64,000 nt of DNA from CAVVJA01 sp963779485 (GCA_963779485.1 CAVZYJ010000013.1:248001-312000), one strand, 5' to 3'; shown: positions 34,165 through 43,940, counted from the stretch's first letter. Notes: generated from the sequence alone by a model not told the origin. Translations and numbers: made by a program.

Positions 34165-35512
34165 GGCTAGGGCTAGGGCATAGGCGGGGCGTCGGGGACC
34201 GAGCGGTCGAGCTCGGGCTTGGCGTCGCCGAAGGCGAGCCGGATGACGGCGATGGTGTGGGCGGGTCGGTCGGCGTCGGCGTGTCCGATGGCGTCGGCGA
34301 CGCCGACGGTGCCGGACTGGTCGACGGGCCGGGCTTCGACTTCGAGGACGTGGATGGTGCCGGCGACGGGCAGGCGCTAGACGCCGGAGCGCTGGACGAC
34401 GAAGCACTGGACGACGAAGCGCTGGAGGCCGGAGGGCTGGACGACAGGACCGGCGACGGGGAGGGCGTGGGGGACGTCGAACTCGGCGTCGGTGACGTCG
34501 TCGCCCGATGGGTCGTTGCCGGAGCGGCGGCCGGCGGGCTCGCGGCCGGCGGCGGCGCGGGATTCACCGGCGGCAGAGTCGGTGGCGGCAGCGGCTTCGT
34601 CACGGCCGGCGGCACCGGAACCACGACGCCCGCGCCGGCGGCATAAGCCGCCTCGAGTGTGAGCACTTCAGCCAGGTAGCTCGTCGAGGGGTTGTACGAC
34701 CACACCGCCCGTTGCTGGCCGGCGGCCGTCCGCAGGTCTCCGCCGGCCCGGCAGAGGTAGCTCGCGGCGGCGGCGGCCGCGTCGTAGATATTGAACGGAT
34801 CAGCACGGCCGTCGCCGTTGCCGTCCGCCCGGTAGGCCTCCCACGTCGACGGGATGAACTGCATGGGACCGACCGCGCGGTCATATGTGGTGTCGCCGTC
34901 GAGGCGCCCCCCGTCGGTGTCTCGCACGACCACGCTGCGGGAGCCGTCGAGCCGGATGCCGATGATCGGCGGAGTGGATATGCCGTCGCTGTGCAGGACC
35001 GCGCCGGCAAACCGCCCGTGATCGGATTCCACCCGCCCGATCGCGGCCAGCAACGGCCAGGGGAGTCCACAGGACGGATTGGCCTTGGCCGCGGCGCGCC
35101 GATAGGCATCCAGCGCGGTGACCGGAATTCCGTCAGCAGCCAGGGCCGAGACGTCAGCCAGGCTGGTCCGCCCGACCGATGGGGCAGCGGACCGGCTCGG
35201 CGGGGCAACGGGCGAGTGAGGCGCACGCCGCGACGGCGATGTGGACGCGTCGCGCGGCCGGATGGTCGTCTCGGACGGCAAGGACGCCACGGTGCCGAAC
35301 GAGATCGCCGAGGCGGCTACATCCTCGCCGGCCGCTGGATGGGCGGCGACCGTGGCCCCGGAGACCGTCGCCGAAACGGCCAGGATTACCAGTGTCCCCA
35401 CGGCCAGGCGATGGTGGCGCCACCGGAGAGGCGACCATACCCGCGCGTGGGCCGGGCTCGATTCGGGACCTGGCTGCCCTAGCTGGCGGCGGTCGTTCCC
35501 CGGAGTGGCCAT
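34154..35512 (-). CDS. Secreted lytic transglycosylase with low-complexity C-terminus
   Basis: A 452-residue exported protein: basic N-terminus, membrane segment at about 30-50 (HRLAVGTLVILAVSATVSG), a disordered region, then a lytic transglycosylase domain at about 120-290. The domain carries the catalytic glutamate in AIGRVESDHGRFAG and the family motifs AVGPMQFIPSTWEAY and DPFNIYDAAAAAASYLC. The last 130 residues are an extreme Ser/Pro/Thr tail. It would cleave peptidoglycan glycan strands, perhaps for wall remodelling, and the tail may span or bind the wall. Confidence 0.85.
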   Translation of the reverse strand: MATPGNDRRQLGQPGPESSPAHARVWSPLRWRHHRLAVGTLVILAVSATVSGATVAAHPAAGEDVAASAISFGTVASLPSETTIRPRDASTSPSRRAPHSPVAPPSRSAAPSVGRTSLADVSALAADGIPVTALDAYRRAAAKANPSCGLPWPLLAAIGRVESDHGRFAGAVLHSDGISTPPIIGIRLDGSRSVVVRDTDGGRLDGDTTYDRAVGPMQFIPSTWEAYRADGNGDGRADPFNIYDAAAAAASYLCRAGGDLRTAAGQQRAVWSYNPSTSYLAEVLTLEAAYAAGAGVVVPVPPAVTKPLPPPTLPPVNPAPPPAASPPAAAPATTHRATTSPTPSSTSPTPSPSPVLSSSPPASSASSSSASSSSAPASSACPSPAPSTSSKSKPGPSTSPAPSASPTPSDTPTPTDPPTPSPSSGSPSATPSPSSTARSPTPRLCPSPSPSP

Positions 35513-35613
35513 CGCGAAGGAGTCCCATGTCGGTCTCGGATACAGACGACGCTAGACCTATTGGTCCGATTCGGCACGTCAGGTAATCGTGAACAGGATC
35601 CCGACCCGCCGGA

Positions 35614-37122
35614 TCAGCCCGCCCGCTCAGCGATTGTGCGGACGGACGCGACGAGCGTCCGTACTCCGGCGCCGGTCCCACCCTTGGGCGTGTAGCCGAA
35701 GGCCTCGCCGGAATTGAACGAGGGCCCGGCGATATCGAGGTGCACCCACGGCACGTCTTCCGGCACGAACTCGCCGAGGAACACGCCGGCGACGAGCATC
35801 GAGGCGAACGCGGACTCACTCGGCAGCGTCGACAGGTCCGCGACGGGCGAGTCGAGACCCGCGCGCAGCTCGTCCGGCAGTGGCATCGCCCACAGCGCCT
35901 CACCGACGCCGTTTCCGGCGGCGACGACGAGATCCCGCAGACCCGGCTCCCCCATCGCCCCGATGACCCGGGTGCCGAGCGCCACCACCTGACCGCCGGT
36001 CAACGTCGACACCTCGATCAGGGCCTGGGGATCGTCCTCGCCGGCCCGTACGATGCCGTCGGCGAGTATGACCCGACCCTCGGCGTCGGTGTTCGCGATC
36101 TCGATCGTGCGGCCGCCGCGGAGCGTGACCACGTCGGACGGGCGGTAGGAGCTGCCGGACGGCATATTCTCGGCCATGGGCACGGTAGCGATCACCTCGA
36201 CCGGTAAGCGCAGCCGAGCGATCGCGGCGGTGGCCGCAATGCAGGCCGCCGCGCCACCCATGTCCGACTTCATGTCGCGCATCGACGACCCGGGTTTGAG
36301 GTTTAGACCTCCCGAATCAAAGGTGATTCCCTTGCCGACCAGCGCGATCCGGGCTCGGGAGCGGGCCGGACGATGGTGCAGCCGCACCAGCCGCGGCGCC
36401 CGGGTCGACCCGTTGCCGACGGCGAGCACGCCACCGTAGCGACCGCGACGCAGCGCCCGGGGATCAAGAACCTCGACCTCCAGGCCAGCGGCGGAGCCGA
36501 CCTCGGCCGCTCGGGCCGCGAACGTCTCCGGGTAGAGATCGTTGGGCGGCGCGTTGACCAGGTCGCGAGTGAGCGAGACCGCCTCGGCAATCACCGAGGC
36601 CTCACGAATCGCGGCCCGGCTCTTCGCCTCTTTGGGATCCGGCACCGCGACCGTGATGCGGCGAATGGCCGACTCGTTAGGCGCGGAACGGTAGGCGGTG
36701 TAGGTGTACGCGCCCAGCAACGCGCCTTGCGCGGCCGCGGCGCTGGTCGTGGCGTCACCCACGGCGATGTGCACCTGCCGCGGCCGGGCGCCGTCGAGCG
36801 CGCGGACCGCTGCGCCCACCGACCGCCGCACCTGCTCCGCGTCCAGCACAAGACCGTCGCCGGAAGACCCGAGCCCGGTCGCCACGACGAGCGGGAACGG
36901 CGCGAGGCCGAGTGTCGGAATGGTGACGACCTCGCCGGGCCGGCCGGTGGTGCCGACTGCGCGTAGGGCCGGCATCAACCGACCGCCCAGGGCGGCATCG
37001 ATCGGCTCGGCGCCAGGCGCGAGCGTGGGCCCGTCGGCACCGGGCAGCACGCCGACGATGACGGCGGCCGACGCCAGGTCGGCGCCGGTGCCAACGAGAG
37101 AAACAGCGGGCATGCGCGCCAT
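35614..37122 (-). CDS. pepA: Leucyl aminopeptidase
   Basis: Cytosolic M17 metallopeptidase that removes N-terminal residues, 502 residues. The metal and catalytic motifs are VGKGITFDSGGLNLKPG, MKSDMGGAAA and the signature NTDAEGRVILAD. The ATG at 37122 is chosen because the protein then has family length; ATG 37113 is possible, and the frame upstream of 37122 is antisense to gcvT. It is divergent from gcvT, with 49 bases between the starts, matching the order in M. tuberculosis. Confidence 0.94.
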   Translation of the reverse strand: MARMPAVSLVGTGADLASAAVIVGVLPGADGPTLAPGAEPIDAALGGRLMPALRAVGTTGRPGEVVTIPTLGLAPFPLVVATGLGSSGDGLVLDAEQVRRSVGAAVRALDGARPRQVHIAVGDATTSAAAAQGALLGAYTYTAYRSAPNESAIRRITVAVPDPKEAKSRAAIREASVIAEAVSLTRDLVNAPPNDLYPETFAARAAEVGSAAGLEVEVLDPRALRRGRYGGVLAVGNGSTRAPRLVRLHHRPARSRARIALVGKGITFDSGGLNLKPGSSMRDMKSDMGGAAACIAATAAIARLRLPVEVIATVPMAENMPSGSSYRPSDVVTLRGGRTIEIANTDAEGRVILADGIVRAGEDDPQALIEVSTLTGGQVVALGTRVIGAMGEPGLRDLVVAAGNGVGEALWAMPLPDELRAGLDSPVADLSTLPSESAFASMLVAGVFLGEFVPEDVPWVHLDIAGPSFNSGEAFGYTPKGGTGAGVRTLVASVRTIAERAG

Positions 37123-37171
37123 GCTATGACGGCCATGCCCCGGAAGATCGACAGTCGGTAGCGTGCGCGTC

Positions 37172-38281
37172 ATGTCGGATCTGGCGCGGTCACCCTTGTA
37201 CGACCGCCATGTTGCCCTTGGAGCCAAGCTCGCCGACTTCGGCGGCTGGGAAATGCCTATCGAATACGCCGCCAGCGGGGGCGGAGTGTTGCGCGAGCAC
37301 GCTGCCGTTCGCGAGGCCGTCGGCCTCTTCGACGTGTCCCATCTCGGCAAGGCGCGGGTGGGCGGGGCCGGGGCGGCCGACTTCGTGAACGAGTGCCTCG
37401 CCAACGACCTCGGCCGAATCGCTGCGGGCCACGCCCAATACACCCTGTGTTGTGACGACTCCGGCGGCGTGGTCGACGATCTCATCGCCTACCTCGTCGG
37501 CCCGGACGAGGTGTTCCTCGTTCCGAATGCTGCCAACACGGCCGAGGTCGTGCGCCGGCTCGCGGCCGCCGCGCCGGCGGGAATCGAGGTGGTCGACAAC
37601 CACCGCGACTACGGAGTGCTGGCCGTCCAGGGCCCGCGGTCCGCGGAGGCGCTGGGCCGGCTCGGGTTGCCCGCCGAGATCGACTACATGGCCTACGCCG
37701 ACGCGACCTACGGCGGCCGGCCGGTCCGGATCTGCCGCACCGGCTACACCGGCGAACACGGCTATGAGCTCATTCCGTCGTGGGCCGACGCACCGGCGCT
37801 GTGGGATGCGCTGATCGAGGTCATCCGCGCACTCGGCGGCCGGCCCGCCGGCCTCGGAGCCCGGGACACGCTGCGTACCGAGATGGGCTACCCGCTTCAC
37901 GGGCAGGATCTCTCGCTCGACATCTCGCCGCTACAGGCCCGGTTGTCCTGGGCCGTGGGGTGGAAGAAACCGAGATTCTGGGGCCGGTCGCGCCTCGTTG
38001 GCGAAAAGGAAGCCGGCCCGGTGCGCACCTTGTGGGGTATCACAGCGCTGGATCGGAGCATCCCGCGGCCGCACATGCGGGTGCTCGATGCCGCCGGAGC
38101 CCCGATCGGTGAGATCACCAGCGGGACGTTCTCCCCGACGCTCAGACGAGGCATCGGGTTGGCGCTGATCGACGCCCGGGCCGGTGTCGTTCCGGGCGAC
38201 GAGGTCGGGCTGGACGTGCGCGGCCGCCGGAGCGCCGTGCAGGTGACCAAGCCACCGTTCGTCCCGGCCCACGTGCGCTAG
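37172..38281 (+). CDS. gcvT: Aminomethyltransferase (glycine cleavage T protein)
   Basis: Transfers the methylene group from the lipoylated H protein to tetrahydrofolate. Characteristic motifs are the N-terminal SPLYDRHVALGAKLADFGGW, VSHLGKARVGG, the folate-site CRTGYTGEHGYEL and LGARDTLRTEMGYPLHG. From ATG 37172 it has 369 residues; a GTG at 37163 is an alternative. Other glycine cleavage genes are not in the window. It is convergent with cobT, with only six bases between the stop codons. Confidence 0.95.
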   Translation: MSDLARSPLYDRHVALGAKLADFGGWEMPIEYAASGGGVLREHAAVREAVGLFDVSHLGKARVGGAGAADFVNECLANDLGRIAAGHAQYTLCCDDSGGVVDDLIAYLVGPDEVFLVPNAANTAEVVRRLAAAAPAGIEVVDNHRDYGVLAVQGPRSAEALGRLGLPAEIDYMAYADATYGGRPVRICRTGYTGEHGYELIPSWADAPALWDALIEVIRALGGRPAGLGARDTLRTEMGYPLHGQDLSLDISPLQARLSWAVGWKKPRFWGRSRLVGEKEAGPVRTLWGITALDRSIPRPHMRVLDAAGAPIGEITSGTFSPTLRRGIGLALIDARAGVVPGDEVGLDVRGRRSAVQVTKPPFVPAHVR

Positions 38282-38287
38282 GGCAGA

Positions 38288-39358
38288 TCACCGGCTGGAA
38301 TCACCAGCCGCAAGGTGCACCGCCGCCCGAAGCAGCGGCAGGGATACCAGGGCCCCGACTCCGTCGCCGCGCCGCAGTCCCAGATCGAGCATCGGCCGGA
38401 GGCCGAGGCGGGGGAGGGCGGCGGTGTAACCGCGGTCCGGCACGGCCTGCGCCACCGTCCACCACCGCATCGCGCGGGGCGACACTTCGTGGGCGACGAG
38501 CGCTGCGGCCAGGGCACCCACACCGTCGACGACGACGGGGGTTCGGCGGCTCGCGGCCCGCAGCAGGAACCCGCTGAGCGCGGCCAGATCGGACCCGCCG
38601 CACGCGGCGAGCAGGCCGAGCTGGTCCTGCCGGTAGGAGAAGCCGCGCAATCGTGCATCGCGCACGGCCTGCACCTTGCGCATCCAGGCCTCGTCGTCGA
38701 TGCCGCTCCCGCGTCCGACGACCTTCGCCGGCTCCACTCCGGTGATCACCGATATCACCGTCGCGGCCGCGGTGCTCCCGCCGGCCCCGAGGGCGGCCGT
38801 CAGCAGCAGATCGGCACCGCTGTCGATCTCCTCGTCCGCCACCGCCGCGCCGGCCTGGACGGCCGCGGCGGCGTCGGCCCGGGTGAGCGCATCGGCGCGG
38901 TCGATCCGTCCGCTGCCGCGCTGCCCGACGCGAGCCTCGACGCCTTGCGCTGGTTCGCACAGCCCCACGTCCACAACCCGCACGCTGGCACCGGTGAACT
39001 CGGCGAGCCCGCCGTACGGGTCCGCGCCAGCGGCAATCTCCGCGGCCCGGACGTTCGTCGATCCGGCCGCACGGGTGGAGACGCCGGCTTCGGCGATTCC
39101 ATGGTCGGCGGCGAACATGACCAGTCGCGGTCGGCGCAGGTCGTGCGGCGGGTAGCCGCCCTGCACGCCCGACAGCCATTCGATCAGGGTGGCCAGCTCG
39201 CCGTCGACGTCGTGGCCGGCGGTTCTCGCGGCCCGGGCGCTCGCCTCGGCTTCGATGTCCGGCCACTCGACGGTCGTGGCGATGTCGGTGAGCGGATCGG
39301 TCGCCTCGTTCGGGTTGGGCCGTGAGGGGTCCGCAGCCCACGACTCGCCCATGGTCAC
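38288..39358 (-). CDS. cobT: Nicotinate-nucleotide-dimethylbenzimidazole phosphoribosyltransferase
   Basis: Activates the lower ligand base of cobalamin by making alpha-ribazole 5'-phosphate from nicotinate mononucleotide. It has 356 residues. Motifs include RLVMFAADHGIAEAGVS, AALGAGGSTAAA and the C-terminal region LDLGLRRGDGVGALVS. The catalytic glutamate of enteric CobT lies in a GEG(T/S)G motif; here the matching residue is Asp at about 332 (GDGVG). The gene is last in the riboswitch-led operon, 16 bases after the S-component stop. Start GTG 39358, or ATG 39352. No cobS, cobU or corrin-ring genes are present, which suggests remodelling of imported corrinoids. Confidence 0.9.
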   Translation of the reverse strand: MTMGESWAADPSRPNPNEATDPLTDIATTVEWPDIEAEASARAARTAGHDVDGELATLIEWLSGVQGGYPPHDLRRPRLVMFAADHGIAEAGVSTRAAGSTNVRAAEIAAGADPYGGLAEFTGASVRVVDVGLCEPAQGVEARVGQRGSGRIDRADALTRADAAAAVQAGAAVADEEIDSGADLLLTAALGAGGSTAAATVISVITGVEPAKVVGRGSGIDDEAWMRKVQAVRDARLRGFSYRQDQLGLLAACGGSDLAALSGFLLRAASRRTPVVVDGVGALAAALVAHEVSPRAMRWWTVAQAVPDRGYTAALPRLGLRPMLDLGLRRGDGVGALVSLPLLRAAVHLAAGDSSR

Positions 39359-39374
39359 ATCTTGCCGCGCCCGA

Positions 39375-40205
39375 TCATTCGGGCTCGGGGCCGGCCGCCG
39401 ATGTGATGTGGACCGAGGGCTCGAATGCGGCGCGCCGGGCGGCTCGCCGCAACGCGGTCAGGACGGCCGGGCCGGCGAGCAGGATGCACACGAAGGTCGT
39501 GACCGCCCGACCGGTATCCCAGCCCAGGGACGTCGTCGCGTCGTAGACGAGATATCGGTGCAGCTGGTCGACGAACGGCAGTCCCGGGGCGTAGGCAATC
39601 GAGCTCGCCGGGTCGAGGGAGAACGGCCAGAACGACAGGTTCACCAACAAACCGAAGGCGTACCCGGACAGCGCTCCGTAGCCGGCGAGCATCGCAACCT
39701 CGGTTCGGCCGCGGGCGTAGGGGAGCAGCCCGGCAAACAAGCCGACGAACGCGCAGCCGAACATCTGGTACGGCAGCCACGGACCGACCCCACCGGTCAC
39801 GATGGCCGAGGCGAACAGGGTCGTGCAGCCCAGCGTGAATCCGAAGCCGGCGCCGAATACCCGCCCCCCGAGCACGAGGACGAAGAACACGGTCTCGATC
39901 CCGGCGGTGCCCGCGCCGAGTGGTCGCAATGCGGCGCCGATCGCGGACAGCACGCCCAGCATCGCGAGTGCCTTGGCGTCGATGCCGCCAGCCATGATCT
40001 CGGCGAGCACTACCGCGAGGACGAGGAAGAGGAGCAGCCCGAAGATCAGCGGGGGAGCGTAAGTGCCGCCGATCCGGCCCGGCGCGACCACGAACGGCCA
40101 GCAGAACGCGACTACGCCGAGGAACACCGCGAAGGTGACCGCCACCGCCGGTCGAATCCCCAGCCGGATGGCGACCGGTCGACGGGCGCGGGTCAGGACC
40201 GCCAT
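39375..40205 (-). CDS. ECF transporter S component, probable corrinoid specificity
   Basis: A 276-residue membrane protein with about six helices and little soluble sequence. The character is that of ECF substrate-binding subunits: long hydrophobic stretches with small Gly/Ala patches such as LGGRVFGAGFGFTLGC. Its start overlaps the stop of the ATPase gene (TGATG). It sits between the ECF ATPase gene and cobT, downstream of a B12 riboswitch. The inferred substrate is therefore cobalamin, cobinamide or a lower-ligand base, not shown directly by the sequence. Confidence 0.82.
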   Translation of the reverse strand: MAVLTRARRPVAIRLGIRPAVAVTFAVFLGVVAFCWPFVVAPGRIGGTYAPPLIFGLLLFLVLAVVLAEIMAGGIDAKALAMLGVLSAIGAALRPLGAGTAGIETVFFVLVLGGRVFGAGFGFTLGCTTLFASAIVTGGVGPWLPYQMFGCAFVGLFAGLLPYARGRTEVAMLAGYGALSGYAFGLLVNLSFWPFSLDPASSIAYAPGLPFVDQLHRYLVYDATTSLGWDTGRAVTTFVCILLAGPAVLTALRRAARRAAFEPSVHITSAAGPEPE

Positions 40206-41836
40206 CAGCCGGCTGCCTCCGTCCAGGCTGAGGTCACCTGGTCGACGGTGACGTACGCGAGTGGCGCGAAGATCTTGGCCACCTGGGGGGCGAAGGCGGG
40301 GGAGGCGACGACCACGTCGGCCGTCGGACCATCCGCGACGATGTCGCCGTTGGCCAGCACCACGACTCGATCGGCGGTGGATGCGACGAACTCCACGTCG
40401 TGCGTCGCGAGCACCACCGCTCGCCCGTCGACGGCGAGATCGCCGACGATCCGCGCCAGCGAGCGTTTGGCCTTGTAGTCCAGACCGCGCGTCGGTTCGT
40501 CGAGCAACATGACCTGCGGGGCCGCAGCGAGCTGGATGGCCAGCACCAGGGCCAGGCGTTGCCCCTCGGACAGGTCTCGTGGGTGAGCGTCGTCGGGGAT
40601 GCCGGCTGCCAGTCGGTCCAGCAGGCCGCGAGTCCGGCCCGGTTCCGCGCCGACCTCACGGTCGGCCTGCGTCAGCTCCTCGGCGACGCGGTTCAGGTAG
40701 AGCAGGTCGCTGGCCGTTTGCGGTACCAGACCTACCAGCCGCCGGGCGTCGGTGGCGGAGACCTGATGTGGGTCGACATTTCCCCGCGCCCCGGGCACGG
40801 AGACGACGCCAGACTGCCGGCGGCCCGAGCCCTGTAGCGCCCACAGCAACGACGACTTGCCCGATCCGTTTCGACCCATGAGCGCGACCACCTCGCCGGC
40901 GCGCAGGTCGAGATCGACGCCCCCGACGGCGATCAGGTCGGCGTAGCGCACCACGACATTGCGGGCGCGAAGCGCGAGCGCGCCGGCCTCGTGCGCGGTC
41001 CGGCGGGGCGCGGGCAGTGGTCGCTTGGCGATGATGTCGCGGACCGGCCCGGCCCGGCGGCGCGCGTCGCGAATGGACAGCGGCAGCGGATTCCAGCCGA
41101 ATCGCCGGCCCAACTCGACGACGGGTGGCGCGACGGACGAGGTTCGCAGCGCCGTCGCCGGAGGACCATCCGTGACGGCGCCGTCATCGGCGATGTGGAC
41201 GACCCGATCGGCGTACTGGACGACCCGCTCGAGGCGGTGTTCGGCGAGCATGACCGTGACGCCGAGATCGTGGACCAGCCGAGTGACCGCTGCGAGCACC
41301 TCCTCGGCCGCGGTCGGGTCCAGTGCCGACGTGGGTTCGTCCAAGACCAGGACCGGCGGGTGCGCGGTCAATACCGAGCCGATGGCGACCCGCTGCTGCT
41401 GGCCGCCGGAGAGGTCGGCCAACGCGCGGTGCCGCAGGTCGGCCAGGCCCAGCAGGTCCATGGTCTCCTCGACCCGCTTGCGCATGACCGGCGGCGACAT
41501 AGCGAGCTGCTCCATGCCGTACGCGAGCTCTTCCTCCACGGTGTCGGTGACGAATCCGGCGACTGGGTCCTGCCCGACGACGCCCACCAGCTCGGCGAAT
41601 TCGCGCGGCCGGGCATCACGCGTGTTCCGGCCGGCCACCCGCACCTCACCGATGAGCGTCCCCCCGGTGAAATGCGGCACGAGGCCGTTAATGCAGCCGA
41701 GCAGCGTCGACTTGCCGACACCGGTCTCGCCTATGACCAGGCAGAGCTCGCCCTCGTCGATGTGCAGGTTCACGCTGCGGAGCACCGGAGCGTCCGCCTC
41801 GGCGTAGCTGATCGTGACGTCGGCGAAGTCGATCAC
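40205..41836 (-). CDS. Fused ECF transporter ATPase (A and A' in one chain)
   Basis: A 543-residue protein with two ABC ATPase domains. Domain 1 has Walker A GETGVGKST, signature LSGGQQQRVAIGS and Walker B VLVLDEPTSALD. Domain 2 has Walker A GRNGSGKSS, a diverged signature LSEGQRLALVLA and Walker B VMLLDEPTRGLD. Together they power the ECF module. The start GTG at 41836 overlaps the T-component stop by four bases (GTGA). The frame is open well upstream, but that sequence is antisense-like shadow of the T gene. Fused EcfA-EcfA' chains are known in actinobacteria. Confidence 0.9.
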   Translation of the reverse strand: MIDFADVTISYAEADAPVLRSVNLHIDEGELCLVIGETGVGKSTLLGCINGLVPHFTGGTLIGEVRVAGRNTRDARPREFAELVGVVGQDPVAGFVTDTVEEELAYGMEQLAMSPPVMRKRVEETMDLLGLADLRHRALADLSGGQQQRVAIGSVLTAHPPVLVLDEPTSALDPTAAEEVLAAVTRLVHDLGVTVMLAEHRLERVVQYADRVVHIADDGAVTDGPPATALRTSSVAPPVVELGRRFGWNPLPLSIRDARRRAGPVRDIIAKRPLPAPRRTAHEAGALALRARNVVVRYADLIAVGGVDLDLRAGEVVALMGRNGSGKSSLLWALQGSGRRQSGVVSVPGARGNVDPHQVSATDARRLVGLVPQTASDLLYLNRVAEELTQADREVGAEPGRTRGLLDRLAAGIPDDAHPRDLSEGQRLALVLAIQLAAAPQVMLLDEPTRGLDYKAKRSLARIVGDLAVDGRAVVLATHDVEFVASTADRVVVLANGDIVADGPTADVVVASPAFAPQVAKIFAPLAYVTVDQVTSAWTEAAG

Positions 41837-43020
41837 GCGGATACCTCGGCTCGCGGCACCGCGTCCGCGGTGCGGTCGGGGCGCTCGCTCGCCCAGGGTC
41901 GGGGCGGAGCGGGTCGAGGAGGCGGCGGGGCCGCGAAGCCCGGAACGGCGGCGATCAGCACGGCGACTGCGGCGAGCGCGGGCAGCGCTGGCCATTGCAG
42001 CGGATACAGCGAGGGATGTAACCCGGCCGGGTCGATATGGCCGAGCCAGATCAGCGCGGCCGCGGCCTGCACGCCGGATACGACGACAACCCACTCCGGC
42101 CAGCGCCATGGGTCCGGTCGGTACTGCGTCCGCGTAACCCGTCGGCTGCCGACCACGAGTCCCGCGCAGCACACAACCGCGCCGGCGGCCAGCGTCGGCA
42201 GCCCGAGCAGTGCCGGCGCGCTGGCGTCCAGCAGGCCGTAGGCTCCGGCGCACAACGTGATCAGGCCGGCGACGAGCAGCGCCGCAGTCGCGCGGCGAGA
42301 GGCGGGCGACGCCCGGCCCACCCGGCCGTAGCCCCGGGAGTCCATGGCGGCCGCCAGCCGCAGTGACCGGTCGAGAGCGTCCTCCAGGACCGGGATAGCG
42401 ACGCTGCGCACCGCCCGTAGCCCCGACGCGCCCCCGGCCCGCAGTCGCCGCGCCCGGCGGACGCGCTGCACGCTTTCCACCAGCTGGGGGGCCACGCTGA
42501 TCGACACCACGACGGCGACGCCCAGCTCGTACAACGCGCCGGGCAGCACCCGCAGGGCCCGCTTTGGGTTGGCCAGCGCGTTGGCCGCACCGATGCAGCA
42601 CAACAGGCAGCCCAGGCGCAGCCCGTCGAGCGCGGCCGAGAGGGTGGCCTCGAGAGATATCGGTCCGCCGAGCTGTACGCCGGCGAACCAGCCGGGCAGC
42701 GGGACCTGTGGCAAGCGGGCCAGGATGTGGTCGTCCGGCGTGATTCCGCCGCCGAACACCGCCCGGAAGACCACCCGGATCGCGATCACGACGCCGGCCA
42801 GGCCGACGTAGTACTTGAACGCCCGGGCCCACGGCGCCTCGGTGCGCCGGGCAGCCACCACGAACGCGAGGACGGCGACGATGAGCAGCAGGATCAGCGG
42901 GTTGGTCGTGCGGCTCGTCGCCACGGCCAGCGCGATAGCCCAGGTCCACCAGGCCATCGGGTGCAGCGCGCGGGGCAGCCGGCGCGCAGGGCGCCGGTGC
43001 TCCCTCGCCGCTGTCCGCAT
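41833..43020 (-). CDS. ECF transporter T component (CbiQ-like)
   Basis: Energy-coupling membrane subunit of 395 residues. CbiQ-type features are the helices near the N-terminus (HPMAWWTWAIALAVATSRT) and the cytoplasmic coupling helices with an Ala-Arg-Gly type motif: DRSLRLAAAMDSRGYGR. The C-terminal third adds extra hydrophobic segments and a Pro-rich tail, longer than enteric CbiQ. The ATG at 43020 overlaps the DUF4430 gene stop (TGATG). It links the ATPase to the S component. Confidence 0.87.
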   Translation of the reverse strand: MRTAAREHRRPARRLPRALHPMAWWTWAIALAVATSRTTNPLILLLIVAVLAFVVAARRTEAPWARAFKYYVGLAGVVIAIRVVFRAVFGGGITPDDHILARLPQVPLPGWFAGVQLGGPISLEATLSAALDGLRLGCLLCCIGAANALANPKRALRVLPGALYELGVAVVVSISVAPQLVESVQRVRRARRLRAGGASGLRAVRSVAIPVLEDALDRSLRLAAAMDSRGYGRVGRASPASRRATAALLVAGLITLCAGAYGLLDASAPALLGLPTLAAGAVVCCAGLVVGSRRVTRTQYRPDPWRWPEWVVVVSGVQAAAALIWLGHIDPAGLHPSLYPLQWPALPALAAVAVLIAAVPGFAAPPPPRPAPPRPWASERPDRTADAVPRAEVSA

Positions 43021-43940
43021 CACCCGGTACGACTCCGGCGCCAGGCGTATGCACCCGCCGCCGCGAGCAGGAGGAGGCCCAGCGCGCCGCCCACGATCAC
43101 CGGTAGCGGTGATCCGGTGTTCGGTGTCGCCCGCGACGCTGGGGCCGCGTCCACGCTCGTGGGTCCCGACGTGGACGAGGCTGATCCGCTCAATGTCACC
43201 GCGCTGGAGGTCGCGGACGACGCCGAGCCGGACGGTCCGCTCTGGGAGCGCGACGTCGCCGCCCCGGCTGACCCGAGTGACGCCGCCGGGCCGGATGACG
43301 CGAGCGACCGCGCGCCGCGCGGCGCGGCGCCAGCCACCGAACCGGCGACCGGCGGCGGCGTGGCCCCGCCGTCCGCACTCGTTGCCGGCGCCGGTCTCGG
43401 AGCCGACACCGTTGTCGCATGGGGCGGCGGGGTTGCCGGCGGCCGAGCCGTCGTGGCCGGCGGCGGCGGCGCGTCGGCCCCGGCACACACCCCGGCATAG
43501 CTCGCCGGTGGTGGTGCCGTGCGTGCGCCGTTGGTGGCGGAGATCGACCAGCCTTCCAGCCCGCCAGCGGGCACCGAGTACCCCGTGAGGCCGAGATCGC
43601 TGAAGGACCAGCCACCCCCGCCGCCATGCCAATAGGACCAGAACCTCTGAGTCGGGTTCGTCAGCACCCCGTTGATGCCCACGACGAAGCCGCCGGCGTA
43701 CGGTCCGGTTCCCCAGGTCACGCTGGCCACGGCCTGCAGCGCATCCGCGCCGGTCATGCCGGAATGCCAGCGCGTGCAGTAGCTGCCCTGCCCGGCGATG
43801 ACAACCGCGACGTGCTGCGGCGGTGCGGTTGCCAGCGGCACGACCCCGTCGGCCGCCGGCGCCCTGAGTCCGATCACGCTCAGCGCAGCAACGAGCAACC
43901 CGACCCGGCCGAGCCCACGGAACCGGGCGGTGGCGGTCAA
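43020..43940 (-). CDS. Secreted DUF4430 protein, transcobalamin beta-domain-like, wall anchored
   Basis: A 306-residue exported protein if translation starts at TTG 43940, which overlaps the stop of the upstream gene (TTGA). A signal segment (about 8-30) is followed by a compact domain at about 40-140 with the aromatic pattern NPTQRFWSYWHGGGGGWSFSDL and YSVPAGGLEGWSI, matching DUF4430, the family of the C-terminal domain of transcobalamin and intrinsic factor. Two cysteines (55 and 152) could form a disulfide. A 110-residue Ser/Pro/Ala linker ends in TPNTG, a membrane helix and RRSR, a sorting-signal layout. The start codon is the least certain part. Confidence 0.75.
   Translation of the reverse strand: MTATARFRGLGRVGLLVAALSVIGLRAPAADGVVPLATAPPQHVAVVIAGQGSYCTRWHSGMTGADALQAVASVTWGTGPYAGGFVVGINGVLTNPTQRFWSYWHGGGGGWSFSDLGLTGYSVPAGGLEGWSISATNGARTAPPPASYAGVCAGADAPPPPATTARPPATPPPHATTVSAPRPAPATSADGGATPPPVAGSVAGAAPRGARSLASSGPAASLGSAGAATSRSQSGPSGSASSATSSAVTLSGSASSTSGPTSVDAAPASRATPNTGSPLPVIVGGALGLLLLAAAGAYAWRRSRTG

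Noticed and set aside
40205..43054. 949-residue frame suggesting a much longer ECF ATPase
   Set aside because: The extra N-terminal part is a shadow of the T-component gene. The ABC domains start at GTG 41836, overlapping the T stop codon.
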